From: Gammaproteobacteria bacterium
GTDB taxonomy: Bacteria > Pseudomonadota > Gammaproteobacteria > Burkholderiales > Rhodocyclaceae
Assembly: GCA_018824085.1 (NCBI GenBank)
Contig: JAHJHI010000033.1
Span: forward strand, 50,812 to 114,811
Reading direction: 5' to 3'
DNA: 64,000 nt
This document shows positions 36,485 through 45,402 of this stretch, piece by piece. Position 1 is the stretch's first letter; each line of letters opens with the position of its first letter. The notes under the pieces were generated by a model. It was not told where the DNA came from and did not search any database. It saw only the letters and a list, made by a program, of their open reading frames with translations. The position numbers and the translations under genes were made by a program.

Positions 36485-37381
36485 TCAGGATTGATTCGGG
36501 AGGTGGCCGGACGACAGAATATTGCGCAGCGTCTGCGACGGATTGGTACGGGTGTCGATGACGTCTATCAGTGCCGGGTTGGTCGTCCCCTGGCTGCTCG
36601 TGCCGACTGCGGCGGCAACGCCTACGGCAGCCGCTGCGGCGACGCCTGCTGCCGCAGCGGCGGCTCCGACACCGATTCCGCCTGCCGCTGCACCTGCCGC
36701 ACCGGCACCTGCCGCTGCACCTGCCGCACCGGCACCTGCCGCACCTGGAACCGCGAGGCCCGCCAACTGCGTCGAGAGCTGGGGCGAGGAAACACGCTGT
36801 GGCGCGGAAACGCCGACGTTGTTCAACGTGACACCAAATCCCGGGCGCGTGACCGTCTGGGTATTGCCACCGGCGTCACTCACACGCATCTGTTGACCGA
36901 ACAGGAAAGTGGCGGACGTCTGGCTCCCGGAGGTCTCGACCATGGTAATTCCGCCCAGAATCTCGACCGTACCCTGGGGCGTGGCGATCACTGTCGCGGT
37001 GGTCTTGCTGATTTGTCCTCCGACGACACGCAGCAGACCCTTGTTCAGGCCCAGCCGGATCTGCCCCTGTTTGCTCTCGGGATCGAAGTCGAACGCGTCG
37101 ATGACCAGTTCGGAATCTGCCCCCAGCGTCAATGCCGACTGGTCCAGGAAAAGAATGTGCAACGGTCCGTTCGGCCCCGTGGTGAAGCGCTGGCCAGGCA
37201 CGACATCGTTGCCGACGACCACCGTCCTTTCGCCGCTGACGGCGGGGGCAGTGGGTGTGACGGCGGAAACCACACCGGCTCTGGGCGCCGTGGAAGCGGT
37301 TGTCTGCGCAACGGCTGCCGGCAATGCGACAGTGGTCAGGGCGGCGGCCATCCACCAGTCTTTGGAAATCGGCGGGCTCAT
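36485..37381 (-). CDS. Secreted FecR-domain protein with Ala/Gly-rich low-complexity segment
   Basis: A 298-residue exported protein: signal peptide at residues 1-25 (AAALTTVALPAAVA), then a FecR-like beta domain at about 50-165 (VVVGNDVVPGQRFTTGPNGP, LHILFLDQSALTLGADSELV, GQIRLGLNKGLLRVVGGQIS, VIATPQGTVEILGGITMVE). About 50 residues of almost pure Ala and Gly (about 213-265) follow, then a short hydrophilic tail. Stand-alone FecR-domain proteins are periplasmic or surface proteins, different from the FecR anti-sigma factor. It lies 60 bases after the TPR/beta-barrel gene on the same strand, suggesting a secretion or surface pair. Confidence 0.83.
   Translation of the reverse strand: MSPPISKDWWMAAALTTVALPAAVAQTTASTAPRAGVVSAVTPTAPAVSGERTVVVGNDVVPGQRFTTGPNGPLHILFLDQSALTLGADSELVIDAFDFDPESKQGQIRLGLNKGLLRVVGGQISKTTATVIATPQGTVEILGGITMVETSGSQTSATFLFGQQMRVSDAGGNTQTVTRPGFGVTLNNVGVSAPQRVSSPQLSTQLAGLAVPGAAGAGAAGAAAGAGAAGAAAGGIGVGAAAAAAGVAAAAAVGVAAAVGTSSQGTTNPALIDVIDTRTNPSQTLRNILSSGHLPNQS
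36684..36737. repeat. Two tandem 27-bp repeats inside the FecR-domain gene
   Basis: The 27-bp unit beginning GCCGCTGCACCTGCCGCACC occurs twice without a mismatch, followed by a partial third copy (GCCGCACCTG). It encodes part of the Ala/Gly-rich segment. Such short in-frame tandem repeats can vary in copy number by slippage. Confidence 0.8.
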
Positions 37382-37441
37382 CGCGGGCTCCTAGTGCAAT
37401 CGGGTCGGTTCATTGGGGGGGTACGGCTGCATGCGCGGAAA

Positions 37442-38818
37442 TCAAAAACGGTAGGCCACGGCACCGTAAAGCGAAGAATTCTTGTTGCGGTAGTTGGGCA
37501 AATTGGCGTTGGTCTGCAGATGCTCAAGCTGCAGAAGCAGCGACCAGGCTCCTGACAATGCAAAGGTATTGCCCACACCCACGCGCCACTCGGTGTCCCG
37601 GCGTTTCGTCAGCGGATCGACAGCGGGGTCGGCCGCGGCATAGCTGCGCCGCTGCACGCCGCCCCAGACGGAAGTTGTCCAGAACCCCCCGTTGTCAGCC
37701 AGCGGGTTGGCGTAGCTGAACGCGTAGGAAACGCGCGCTTCATAGCCATCGTAATCGTAGTAGGCCTGATCGGTACGGTGGAACCGGCCGCGCAGTTCGC
37801 CACTCACTGCCGAGCCAGGGCTCAACTCCCGACTCAGCCGCACGCGGATGAGGTTGTCCGGACCGCCGAGTTGATCGGCGTCGGGCACGTCAATACGGGA
37901 GGCGTAGCTGAAATTGCGGTATTCGTACCCGGCATCGAAGAACGTGCGTTCGTCAATGCGGTATCCGAGATCGAACCCCAGCCCGTGGCTGTCCAGATAC
38001 TTGTGCCCCTGCGCACTCAGTGTCCCGAGGATCAGATGGGGGCGCACGGTCAAGCCGGGCACGCCGGAGGCGGACGGTTTGAAGCGGATGCCGCTGGTGA
38101 CCTCGACCAGAGCGAGGTTGTAAGGATCCACCTGATTGGCCGTCAGCCGGGAACCGGAGGACGAACTGTATTTGATCACCTGCGCCACCAGGGAACTGAC
38201 CACGGCCGCCTCGTTCTGGGTACCGAGGTCATAGCGGTGATCCAAGCGCAAGGTCAGTTGCGTATCGGTATCCGATTTCGGTTTGAAGGCTTCGGCCACG
38301 GCCAGGGGCATGCCGCCCGACAGCAGCGTGTTCCGGTCGGAGCGCGCAGCCGGATTGGTCTGCGCCCGCACGCCGACAATCAGAAGGCCATCGAACCGAG
38401 AAACCTGGCTGAGCCTGGTGACGTCTCGCAGCAGCCTGTCCGCCTGGACCCGTTGCTCGTCCGCCAGCCGGGTGTCTTCGAGCGCACGGCGCAGCAGGCT
38501 TTCTGCCATGCCGTAGGAGCCAAGGCGGTAGTACAGCGCCGCCAGTTCGACGCGCACGGCTGCCGGTGCAGCGGGATCAAGCAGCAGGCGCTCCAGGGCG
38601 GCAATGCCACCTTCATAGTTCCCTGCCTGCACAAGCAGCCGGGCATAGTTCAAGCCAACGCCCACGTCGGCCGGCTCTCTTATAACCTGTTGAAACGCCT
38701 CGTTAACCTGTCGGTCGAGAGGCCAGTTTGCGGGGGTGTCGGCGAGTGCCACGGTGCATGCGCAAGCACCCAGAGAAGCGATCGCAAATGGCACCGGGTG
38801 GAAAAATCGAAAATCCAT
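37442..38818 (-). CDS. Outer-membrane protein with N-terminal TPRs and C-terminal beta-barrel (Slam/DUF560-like)
   Basis: A 458-residue exported protein. A signal peptide precedes TPR-like helices (about 45-145: LNYARLLVQAGNYEGGIAAL, ELAALYYRLGSYGMAESLLR). A beta-barrel of alternating strands follows from about 150 and ends in Phe (SSLYGAVAYRF), as outer-membrane barrels do. The layout resembles surface lipoprotein assembly modifiers (Slam), which move substrates across the outer membrane, but such architecture is also used by unrelated proteins. The ATG at 38818 has GAGG seven bases upstream. The downstream FecR-domain gene is a candidate partner. Confidence 0.78.
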   Translation of the reverse strand: MDFRFFHPVPFAIASLGACACTVALADTPANWPLDRQVNEAFQQVIREPADVGVGLNYARLLVQAGNYEGGIAALERLLLDPAAPAAVRVELAALYYRLGSYGMAESLLRRALEDTRLADEQRVQADRLLRDVTRLSQVSRFDGLLIVGVRAQTNPAARSDRNTLLSGGMPLAVAEAFKPKSDTDTQLTLRLDHRYDLGTQNEAAVVSSLVAQVIKYSSSSGSRLTANQVDPYNLALVEVTSGIRFKPSASGVPGLTVRPHLILGTLSAQGHKYLDSHGLGFDLGYRIDERTFFDAGYEYRNFSYASRIDVPDADQLGGPDNLIRVRLSRELSPGSAVSGELRGRFHRTDQAYYDYDGYEARVSYAFSYANPLADNGGFWTTSVWGGVQRRSYAAADPAVDPLTKRRDTEWRVGVGNTFALSGAWSLLLQLEHLQTNANLPNYRNKNSSLYGAVAYRF

Positions 38819-39248
38819 CAAACGCCTCAATTGGGGCTCCTCGGGGGCTGGTTCTTTACGCGTACAGTTTAATGTATCAGAAGTTTACTGCCGGGAATCT
38901 GTTGAATAGCGACAGATTCCTCGGCCTTTCGCGTTACGTGATTGAAATACGGGGGAGGCTTGGGAGACGGCATCGGGTCTTGCGCTGGCCGGGCGCCGTC
39001 GCAATCGGGCCCGCCCTTGCGGGACGGCTCGCAGCACGAAAGTTTCAGCGGGAATTTGCCGATAAGCACCCGGCAACGAACACTACCGGACCCGTATCGA
39101 CGCACGTGAGGGATCGAGCAATGCACCAGCACGCGCAACCATGTTCGCCGCGCACTCTGCGCGGCATGCCTGAATCCGGCGCAGTTCGACCTCGCGCGGG
39201 ACTTCGCGCCGGAATACGGCGCAAGCATTTTAGGGAGAAAAAACAGAA
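38819..39248. other. 430-bp divergent intergenic region
   Basis: It separates the leftward TPR/barrel-FecR pair from the rightward porin-like gene. The part from about 38855 to 38960 is clearly richer in A+T than its surroundings and probably carries the divergent promoters. I see no gene, no RNA motif and no strong inverted repeat. Confidence 0.5.
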
Positions 39249-39935
39249 ATGAAAAAGCTGGCGCTTTGCGTTTTGACCGCATTTTCTTTTTCTGCGCATG
39301 CGGACAATACGGGCTGGTCGGGTTGTCACGCCGGATTGAATGCCGGATACGCGACGGGAGACAACCAGTGGACAACAAAATTCTTCAGCAACACGGCCTA
39401 TGACGATAACGGAGGGTCGGCAACGTCAAAGGGTCCCGTCGGCGGCGCCCAGCTTGGATGCGATCTGCAGCACGAAAACTGGGTCGCCGGTGCGCAAGGA
39501 ATTCTGGATTTCGCCAATTCAAGGGGGCGACATCACTATGTCGGAGGAACGCCATACAACTATGTCACCTATGAAACGAAGCGGGTGGCAATGCTGACCG
39601 GGCGCCTGGGTTACCTGTTCAATCCCGGAACGCTGGTGTACATCAAGGCTGGCTGGGCCTGGGCGGACAACAGGTACAACGACAGTTCGCCCGACAACGC
39701 GCCGCCTCAAACCTATCGGAAAAGCCGCGTCCGGGACGGATGGATTGCGGGCGTGGGTGTCGAATACCGTTTCGCGCCAAGAATGTCCTTTTTCGCCGAG
39801 TACAACCACATCGAATTCGGCAAGGAAACCCTGCATCTCGACAGCGCTTTGGCAACGGGTGCCGATGACTATCGCGCATCAATTGAACAGGACGCGAGTG
39901 CTTTGCTGCTTGGAGTGAACTATCACTTTCAGTGA
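39249..39935 (+). CDS. Small outer-membrane beta-barrel protein (Omp25/Opa-like)
   Basis: A 228-residue protein with an 18-residue signal peptide (cleaved after SAHA). The mature part is made of alternating strands and has the family pattern WSGCHAGLNAGYATGD near the start, VGGAQLGCDLQHENWVAGAQ, LTGRLGYLFNPGTLVYIKAG and IAGVGVEYRFAPRMSFFAEY. The last residues LLLGVNYHFQ are almost the canonical barrel end. Such 8-stranded barrels are structural surface proteins or small porins. AGGGAGA lies upstream of the ATG. Base composition is more A+T-rich than the flanking core genes, consistent with an accessory origin. Confidence 0.85.
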   Translation: MKKLALCVLTAFSFSAHADNTGWSGCHAGLNAGYATGDNQWTTKFFSNTAYDDNGGSATSKGPVGGAQLGCDLQHENWVAGAQGILDFANSRGRHHYVGGTPYNYVTYETKRVAMLTGRLGYLFNPGTLVYIKAGWAWADNRYNDSSPDNAPPQTYRKSRVRDGWIAGVGVEYRFAPRMSFFAEYNHIEFGKETLHLDSALATGADDYRASIEQDASALLLGVNYHFQ

Positions 39936-40174
39936 ATGCAGGCCATCAGGAATGCACCCTGGATCACGCCACGGTCCGGGGTGATGCCCGGACGGGCCGG
40001 ATTCACACGGCTCGATCTTCGGGCTGCAACGGTCGAACGGAATGGCTGAATGCCCGGCATGCCGCTGCACAATCTGAGTGCAACGCTGCGCTGCCGGCCG
40101 ACGGGAAAGCTCCCTGCTTCGATCGTCCACTGCACACCCCGCCATCGGCGCCAGCTCGAGCGGCGATTCGACCG

Positions 40175-40537
40175 TCACCGCACTCGATAGACGTCCAGCA
40201 TGTCAGCCATGTCATCGGCAAGGGCTTCAATCTGGCAGGGCCGGACATTGCGCTCGGCAAAGGCCCGCAGCCCCATGACCTGCGCCTGTATCAGACGGGC
40301 AAGCCGCGGGCAGTCGACGTCGGCGCGCAACTCTCCTGCGGCTTTCGCGCACTCAAGCGCCTCGCAAAGGCCCTCTTCGATCCTTGCCAGCAGGGCATCA
40401 ACACGTTCCAGCAAGGCGGCGTCTTCGGCGTTCACTTCGAGCAGCGTCTTGATCGGCATGCATGCCTGCGCCGGCGCAGGGGCGTCTTCGCTGCCGGGCC
40501 TGGCGAACGAGCGCAGATAGCGCTTCAGCCCGTCCAC
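40175..40537 (-). pseudogene. TetR-family regulator remnant, DNA-binding domain missing
   Basis: Only about 120 codons remain. They match the C-terminal ligand-binding half of TetR/AcrR regulators (MPIKTLLEVNAEDAALLERV, PRLARLIQAQVMGLRAFAER). The N-terminal helix-turn-helix is absent: upstream in frame a stop codon appears at about 40559-40561, and beyond it the sequence belongs to the divergent neighbour. A deletion seems to have removed the first half of the gene together with the shared control region. Confidence 0.75.
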
Positions 40538-40548
40538 GACGCCCGGCG

Positions 40549-40718
40549 ATGCGTGATTTCACGCTGGCCATGGTGCGCCAGCACGGCGCACCGGAACCGG
40601 AGCGACTGCAGCATTCTTCGCAGCCGGCCATTCGCCGAAGAACGTACTGGAAGTGATCCTGGGCCTCAGCCAGAAGGTCATGAGCAACTACACCAACCAT
40701 GTCGCCCGCACACCGGTC
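40549..40718 (+). pseudogene. Carboxymuconolactone decarboxylase-family remnant with frameshift
   Basis: Two reading frames join to give a CMD/AhpD-like sequence: MRDFTLAMVRQHGAPEPERLQ (40549-40611) and, after a shift of one base near 40611, AFFAAGHSPKNVLEVILGL and SQKVMSNYTNHVARTPV (to 40718). One missing G after CTGCAG would explain the break. The 5' part is also gone, including the region that would carry the CxxC of an AhpD-like enzyme. It is divergent from the tetR remnant, as an intact regulator-target pair would be. Confidence 0.75.
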
Positions 40719-40926
40719 TCCGGCCCCGCCGGAGGCGCGTCCTGCGGACAAGCCCCTCTCCGCACGCCGGCGTTCATTGCCCCGGCCGGAACGGGCGAGC
40801 ACGGTGACCGGCACCGAGCCGCCCGCCACGGGGATCGCTCGCTGGTCCAGAGCGTGTCGAAGCTCAAGCTGGATGTGACAGTGCCGTTACAACGCTTGGT
40901 GACCCGATAACCTCCGGACTCGTACC

Positions 40927-43632
40927 ATGCCCCGTACTGAACGCTCAACCCCCGCGATCCGGCAGCTTGCCCGGCCCGTTTCCTCCGCAGGGCGGGCGGC
41001 CGGACTGTCCCGTCTGATGGCCGGACTGATGCTGCTCGCGGGCATCTGGCACGCACAGGACGCCATGGCGGCAGACCTGCCCACCAACGGCCAGATCGTT
41101 GCCGGCACCGCATCGATCACGCAGACCGGTACGACGATGACCGTCAATCAAGGCAGCGATCGTGTAGCCATTGACTGGCAGGCGTTCTCGATCGGTGCCG
41201 GGCACACGGTGAACTACGTGCAGCCGTCCGCCGCATCGGTGGCGCTGAACCGGGTGACCGGGTCCGACGTGTCGGTGATACAGGGCGCGCTCAACGCGAA
41301 CGGACAGGTGTTCCTGATCAATCCGAACGGCGTGCTGTTCACGCCCACCGCGCAGGTCAACGTCGGCGGCATCGTCGCGTCGACACTGGACATGACCCAG
41401 GCCGATTTCGACGCCAGGCTCTACCGGCTTTCCGGAAACAGCAGCAACGCAGTGATCAATCAGGGCAGCATCACGGCTGCCGCGGGGGGCAGCATCGCGC
41501 TGGTCGCCGCGCGCGTCAGCAACGAAGGCTCCCTGCATGCGGATGGCGGCAGCGTGCTGCTTGGCGCCGGAGCGGCCGTCACGCTGGACCTCGGCGGCCC
41601 GGTCAAGCTGCAGGTCGAGCAGGCGGCCCTTGATGCGCTGATCGACAACGGCGGCGCGATCCGCGCCGACGGCGGTGTCGTGATGCTTGCGGCACGGGCG
41701 GCCGGCGATCTGGTGTCCACGGTGATCAACCACAGGGGCATCATCGAGGCCCGCACGCTCGCGAGCGGCGAAACGGGCGAAATCCATCTGCTCGGCGACA
41801 TGGACAACGACCGCATCAGCGTCGGCGGACAACTTGACGCCAGCGCACCGCAGGGCGGTGCCGGCGGCTTCATCGAAACCAGCGCGGCGAATATCGACCT
41901 GCGCGACGATCTCGTGGTGTCGGCCGCCTCGGCCGGTGGCCCGTCAGGGCTGTGGCTGATTGATCCGACCGACATCACCATTTCGGCCACCACGTGCAGC
42001 GGCACCAACTGCGTGGCTGCCAACACCATCGCCAGCACGCTCAACGGCGGCACGGATGTGAGCATTGCGACAGCCGCGGCAGGTGGCGCTGCCGGCAACA
42101 TCAATGTCGACGCACCCATCGCGTGGAGCTCGAACATGCTCACGCTGAGTGCGCACCACAACATCAATGTCAACGCGACGCTGCAGGCAACCGGCAGCGG
42201 CACCCTCATGTTCGCCTACGGACAGGCGAGCGCCGACGGCGCCGGCAGCAGCTATCAGGTCGCCAACGGCGCCCGGGTACTGATCCCCGCCGCCACCGCG
42301 TTCACATGGCAGAAGGGCTCTGCCGGCAGCGTGCGCAACCTCGTCTTCGACAATGGCCTGCTGCGTTTCGGCAGCGGATCCGAAGCGTCGATCAACAGTG
42401 AGGGCCAGTTGCTGCAGCCGTGGTACTTCGACAACACGTCGGTCGTGAACAATGTGACGCGCAACGACTGGTTCAGGCTCACCTTCAGCAACTACCCGCT
42501 CAATCTGGAACTGGGCGTGGGCGGCGACGGATCCAGCGGCTGGAACCGCGGCGGCGAGATTCTCGGCTCCAACAACAACCTGCTCGCGTCGGTCACCGGT
42601 CACGTGCTGGACATCTCCGGCTATCGCGAAGGCTCCGGCACCATCGTGTCCGCCATCGACATTCTTTACGCCGGCTCCGGCAGCACGATACGGGTGGCCA
42701 ACACCTACACGCTCGGCAGCAGCGCATCCTTCCTGAAAGCCGACACGCTGGTCAGCAACCTGAATCCGACGGACGCGGTGTCGAACGTGCGGCTCTGGGT
42801 GGGTACGCAGGACGACTACATCGCCACCCGGGACAGCCAGTACAAGTTCAAGGGCAATCTGACGGCGAACGGTTTCGAGCAGATCACAACCCAGGACACG
42901 CAGGCCAAGGCACTGAAGATCACCGAATACAACGACGGCGTGACCGGTGCAGCGGTTCTGTTCTACTCCACGTCGGATGGCGCCGACACCTCCATCGCAA
43001 GGTGCTGCTCCTTCTCCAACGCGACCGGCATCGACCCGCGCACGTCGCTCGTTGCGCGGGGTGTCGACGACAACGGCGTCCCGCGCGCCGAGGACGGCTC
43101 CTATGCGCTGTTCATCCGCCTGCCGGATCTGGCGCCGAACGCGAGCAGCGGCATGACCTGGTACTACGCAGCCGGACCGGTCAGCCTGCTCGACAGCATC
43201 GTGAATCAGGTGGCGACGTCCGCCGGCGCCCGGCCCGCCGTGGCCGTCGCACCACCGCCGGTCACCCGCGTCCCGCTCGACGGCGCGATCCAGACCGCGC
43301 AGCAACAGGCGACGCCGGTCACCGCCTCGCTGCCGCTGGTGACGCCGGTGAGCGCGGGACTGTCGCAAGGCGGAAATCTCGCCGGCAACGGACAGGCGCT
43401 GTCCATCGGCAGCCTCGAAGTCACCGCCATCTCGCTCAACGGCGGCGCACCCGGCAGCACCGCGGCGAACGCGGGATCGGGTGACGCGGCGGATGGCGGA
43501 AACGTGGGCAACGACGCCGCCGGCGACCGCGCCGTCATGGCAAGCGTCGAGAATTCCATTGATACGCTCGGCCCCTTGAAGGTGTTCGTCGTCGATGGCG
43601 GCGTACGCCTGCCCGAGTCCGACGATGAATAA
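40927..43632 (+). CDS. Two-partner secretion exoprotein (TpsA, filamentous-hemagglutinin N-domain)
   Basis: A 901-residue secreted protein. An extended signal peptide runs to about residue 48 (DAMAAD). The TPS domain that engages the outer-membrane transporter covers about residues 50-300 and has the family motif NPNGVLF at about 132-138 (GQVFLINPNGVLFTPTAQVN). A beta-helical passenger follows, unusually short and without long repeats. Four cysteines are present in two places (TTCSGTNC, RCCSF). The C terminus (LKVFVVDGGVRLPESDDE) is acidic. Sequons such as NSS, NAT, NVT and NTS are scattered. The partner TpsB is encoded 87 bases downstream. A role in adhesion is likely but not shown. Confidence 0.9.
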   Translation: MPRTERSTPAIRQLARPVSSAGRAAGLSRLMAGLMLLAGIWHAQDAMAADLPTNGQIVAGTASITQTGTTMTVNQGSDRVAIDWQAFSIGAGHTVNYVQPSAASVALNRVTGSDVSVIQGALNANGQVFLINPNGVLFTPTAQVNVGGIVASTLDMTQADFDARLYRLSGNSSNAVINQGSITAAAGGSIALVAARVSNEGSLHADGGSVLLGAGAAVTLDLGGPVKLQVEQAALDALIDNGGAIRADGGVVMLAARAAGDLVSTVINHRGIIEARTLASGETGEIHLLGDMDNDRISVGGQLDASAPQGGAGGFIETSAANIDLRDDLVVSAASAGGPSGLWLIDPTDITISATTCSGTNCVAANTIASTLNGGTDVSIATAAAGGAAGNINVDAPIAWSSNMLTLSAHHNINVNATLQATGSGTLMFAYGQASADGAGSSYQVANGARVLIPAATAFTWQKGSAGSVRNLVFDNGLLRFGSGSEASINSEGQLLQPWYFDNTSVVNNVTRNDWFRLTFSNYPLNLELGVGGDGSSGWNRGGEILGSNNNLLASVTGHVLDISGYREGSGTIVSAIDILYAGSGSTIRVANTYTLGSSASFLKADTLVSNLNPTDAVSNVRLWVGTQDDYIATRDSQYKFKGNLTANGFEQITTQDTQAKALKITEYNDGVTGAAVLFYSTSDGADTSIARCCSFSNATGIDPRTSLVARGVDDNGVPRAEDGSYALFIRLPDLAPNASSGMTWYYAAGPVSLLDSIVNQVATSAGARPAVAVAPPPVTRVPLDGAIQTAQQQATPVTASLPLVTPVSAGLSQGGNLAGNGQALSIGSLEVTAISLNGGAPGSTAANAGSGDAADGGNVGNDAAGDRAVMASVENSIDTLGPLKVFVVDGGVRLPESDDE

Positions 43633-43719
43633 CCGCGACCGAGCCGTCACCGCCGTGCCATCCTGCTGCTTCACGCGGGCGCCCTGCCTTCTGGCCGAAC
43701 ACTCACTGCCGTCATTCCA

Positions 43720-45363
43720 ATGCGCCTCTATCGCCTGACCGCTCTGTCCCTGACCGTTTCGGCGACCTTGCCCGCCTTTGCACAAGTCGCGCCGGACGCC
43801 GGACGCATCCAGCAGGAAATGGCCCCGGTGCCGCAAGCACCGGCCCCCGCGCCGGACATCACCATCGAAGCGCCGACGCCCGCCGTGACGCCGCAGGGCG
43901 GCACACAGGTGACGCTGCGCTCGGTCACGTTCAGCGGCAACACGCTGTTCGAAGACGCCGTGCTGAACGCCGTGCTTGGTGACGTCGCGGGGCGCAGCTT
44001 CGACCTTGCCGGACTGCGCGACCTCGCGTCGCGCGTGTCGGCCCACTACCGTGCAGCGGGTTACCCGTTTGCCCGCGCGTTCCTGCCGGCACAGCCGCTG
44101 AACGACGGCGTCGTGCGCATCGACATCGTCGAAGGGCGCTACGGCCGCGTGCGCGCCGAAGGTGACGACACCATGACGGCCGACGCACAGCGCTTCCTGT
44201 CACCGCTGCAACCGGGCGACGTCATAGAGAGCGGCGCGCTCGAACGCGCCGCTCTCATCCTCGACGACCTGCCGGGCGTACGGGCGGTGCCCATCATCCG
44301 TCCCGGCCAGGAACTGGGCACCGGCGACATGCTCGTACGCGTGGAGCGGAACAGCCGTTACAGCGCCGACCTCGGCCTCGACAACCACGGCAACCGCTAC
44401 ACCGGGCAGACGCGAGCGCGCTTGAACCTCGGCGTGGACAGCCCCTTCATGCTGGGCGACCAGTTCCTGCTGCGCAGCCTGCTGACGCAGGAAGGCATGT
44501 GGTTCGGCCAGCTCGCCTACAGTCTGCCGGTCGGCGCCAGCGGCCTGCGTGCCCAGATCGCCTATTCGCACACGTATTACCGGCTGGCGCGCGACTTCGC
44601 GGCGCTTGATGCCAGCGGCACCGCGAAGACCGCCTCCGCGGGCCTGAGTTACCCGCTGCTGCGCTCCCAGCGCGCCAACCTGAATCTTTCGGTCAACCTG
44701 CAGTACAAGGATCTGAACGACCGGCAGGACGCCACGTTCTCAAGCGACGACAAGTCGAGCCATTCACTGCCCGTGACGCTCGCCTTTGACCTGCGCGACG
44801 GCTTCGGCGGCGGCGGCATCACCTATGGCGTGCTCGGCTGGACGCCAGGCCGGCTTGATCTCGACACTGGCCTTGGCGCGATCGACGCAGCCAGTGCGCG
44901 CACCGAAGGTGGCTTCAGCAAATACAATCTGGACATTGCGCGGCTGCAGTTGCTGCCCGCCGGCTTCAACCTGTTCGGCCGCCTGTCGGCGCAGTGGGCC
45001 AGCCGCAATCTCGACTCGTCGGAGGGCTTCGGCCTCGGCGGCCCGAACGGCGTCCGGGCCTATCCGGTCGGCGAAGCCTACGGCGACGAGGGCGCGCTTG
45101 CGCAGGTCGAATTGCGCTACAACCACGGCCCGTACAGCCCCTACGTTTTCTATGACGCCGGTCGCATCCGCGCCGATGCCCGCCCGTGGCAGGCCGGCGA
45201 CAACAGCCGCTCGATCAGCGGCGCAGGCGCCGGACTGCGCTATGCAGAGGGCCACTGGCAATTCGACGCGGCGCTGGCCTGGCGCATGTCCGGTGGCGCC
45301 CCGTTGTCGGACACCAAGGACCGCACACCGCGCGTGTGGGTGACCGCCGGCTACCGCTTCTGA
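43720..45363 (+). CDS. Two-partner secretion transporter (TpsB, ShlB/FhaC family)
   Basis: A 547-residue outer-membrane protein with a signal peptide (1-22, cleaved after AFA), a Pro-rich linker, POTRA domains (about 62-205: VTLRSVTFSGNTLFEDAVLN, YPFARAFLPAQPLNDGVVRI, DIVEGRYGRVR) and a 16-stranded-type barrel ending in WVTAGYRF. The conserved GPNGVRAYPVGEAYGDEGAL corresponds to the barrel motif around the tip of loop 6. It would secrete the TpsA protein encoded just upstream. Confidence 0.93.
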   Translation: MRLYRLTALSLTVSATLPAFAQVAPDAGRIQQEMAPVPQAPAPAPDITIEAPTPAVTPQGGTQVTLRSVTFSGNTLFEDAVLNAVLGDVAGRSFDLAGLRDLASRVSAHYRAAGYPFARAFLPAQPLNDGVVRIDIVEGRYGRVRAEGDDTMTADAQRFLSPLQPGDVIESGALERAALILDDLPGVRAVPIIRPGQELGTGDMLVRVERNSRYSADLGLDNHGNRYTGQTRARLNLGVDSPFMLGDQFLLRSLLTQEGMWFGQLAYSLPVGASGLRAQIAYSHTYYRLARDFAALDASGTAKTASAGLSYPLLRSQRANLNLSVNLQYKDLNDRQDATFSSDDKSSHSLPVTLAFDLRDGFGGGGITYGVLGWTPGRLDLDTGLGAIDAASARTEGGFSKYNLDIARLQLLPAGFNLFGRLSAQWASRNLDSSEGFGLGGPNGVRAYPVGEAYGDEGALAQVELRYNHGPYSPYVFYDAGRIRADARPWQAGDNSRSISGAGAGLRYAEGHWQFDAALAWRMSGGAPLSDTKDRTPRVWVTAGYRF

Positions 45364-45402
45364 CCATCTGCGCCACAGCACGGCCGCGCAGCGCCCGGTG
45401 CG

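Noticed and set aside
36684..36737. CRISPR-like direct repeats
   Set aside because: The repeats are directly tandem without spacers and lie in frame inside a gene, so they are coding low complexity.
22461..40000. Integrative element inserted at tRNA-Arg
   Set aside because: The accessory genes start next to the tRNA, but I found no integrase, no second copy of the tRNA 3' end and no transfer genes. Called an accessory region only.
45364..45402. Terminator between tpsB and the PNPOx-like gene
   Set aside because: No stable stem with a T-tract could be found in this short convergent gap.
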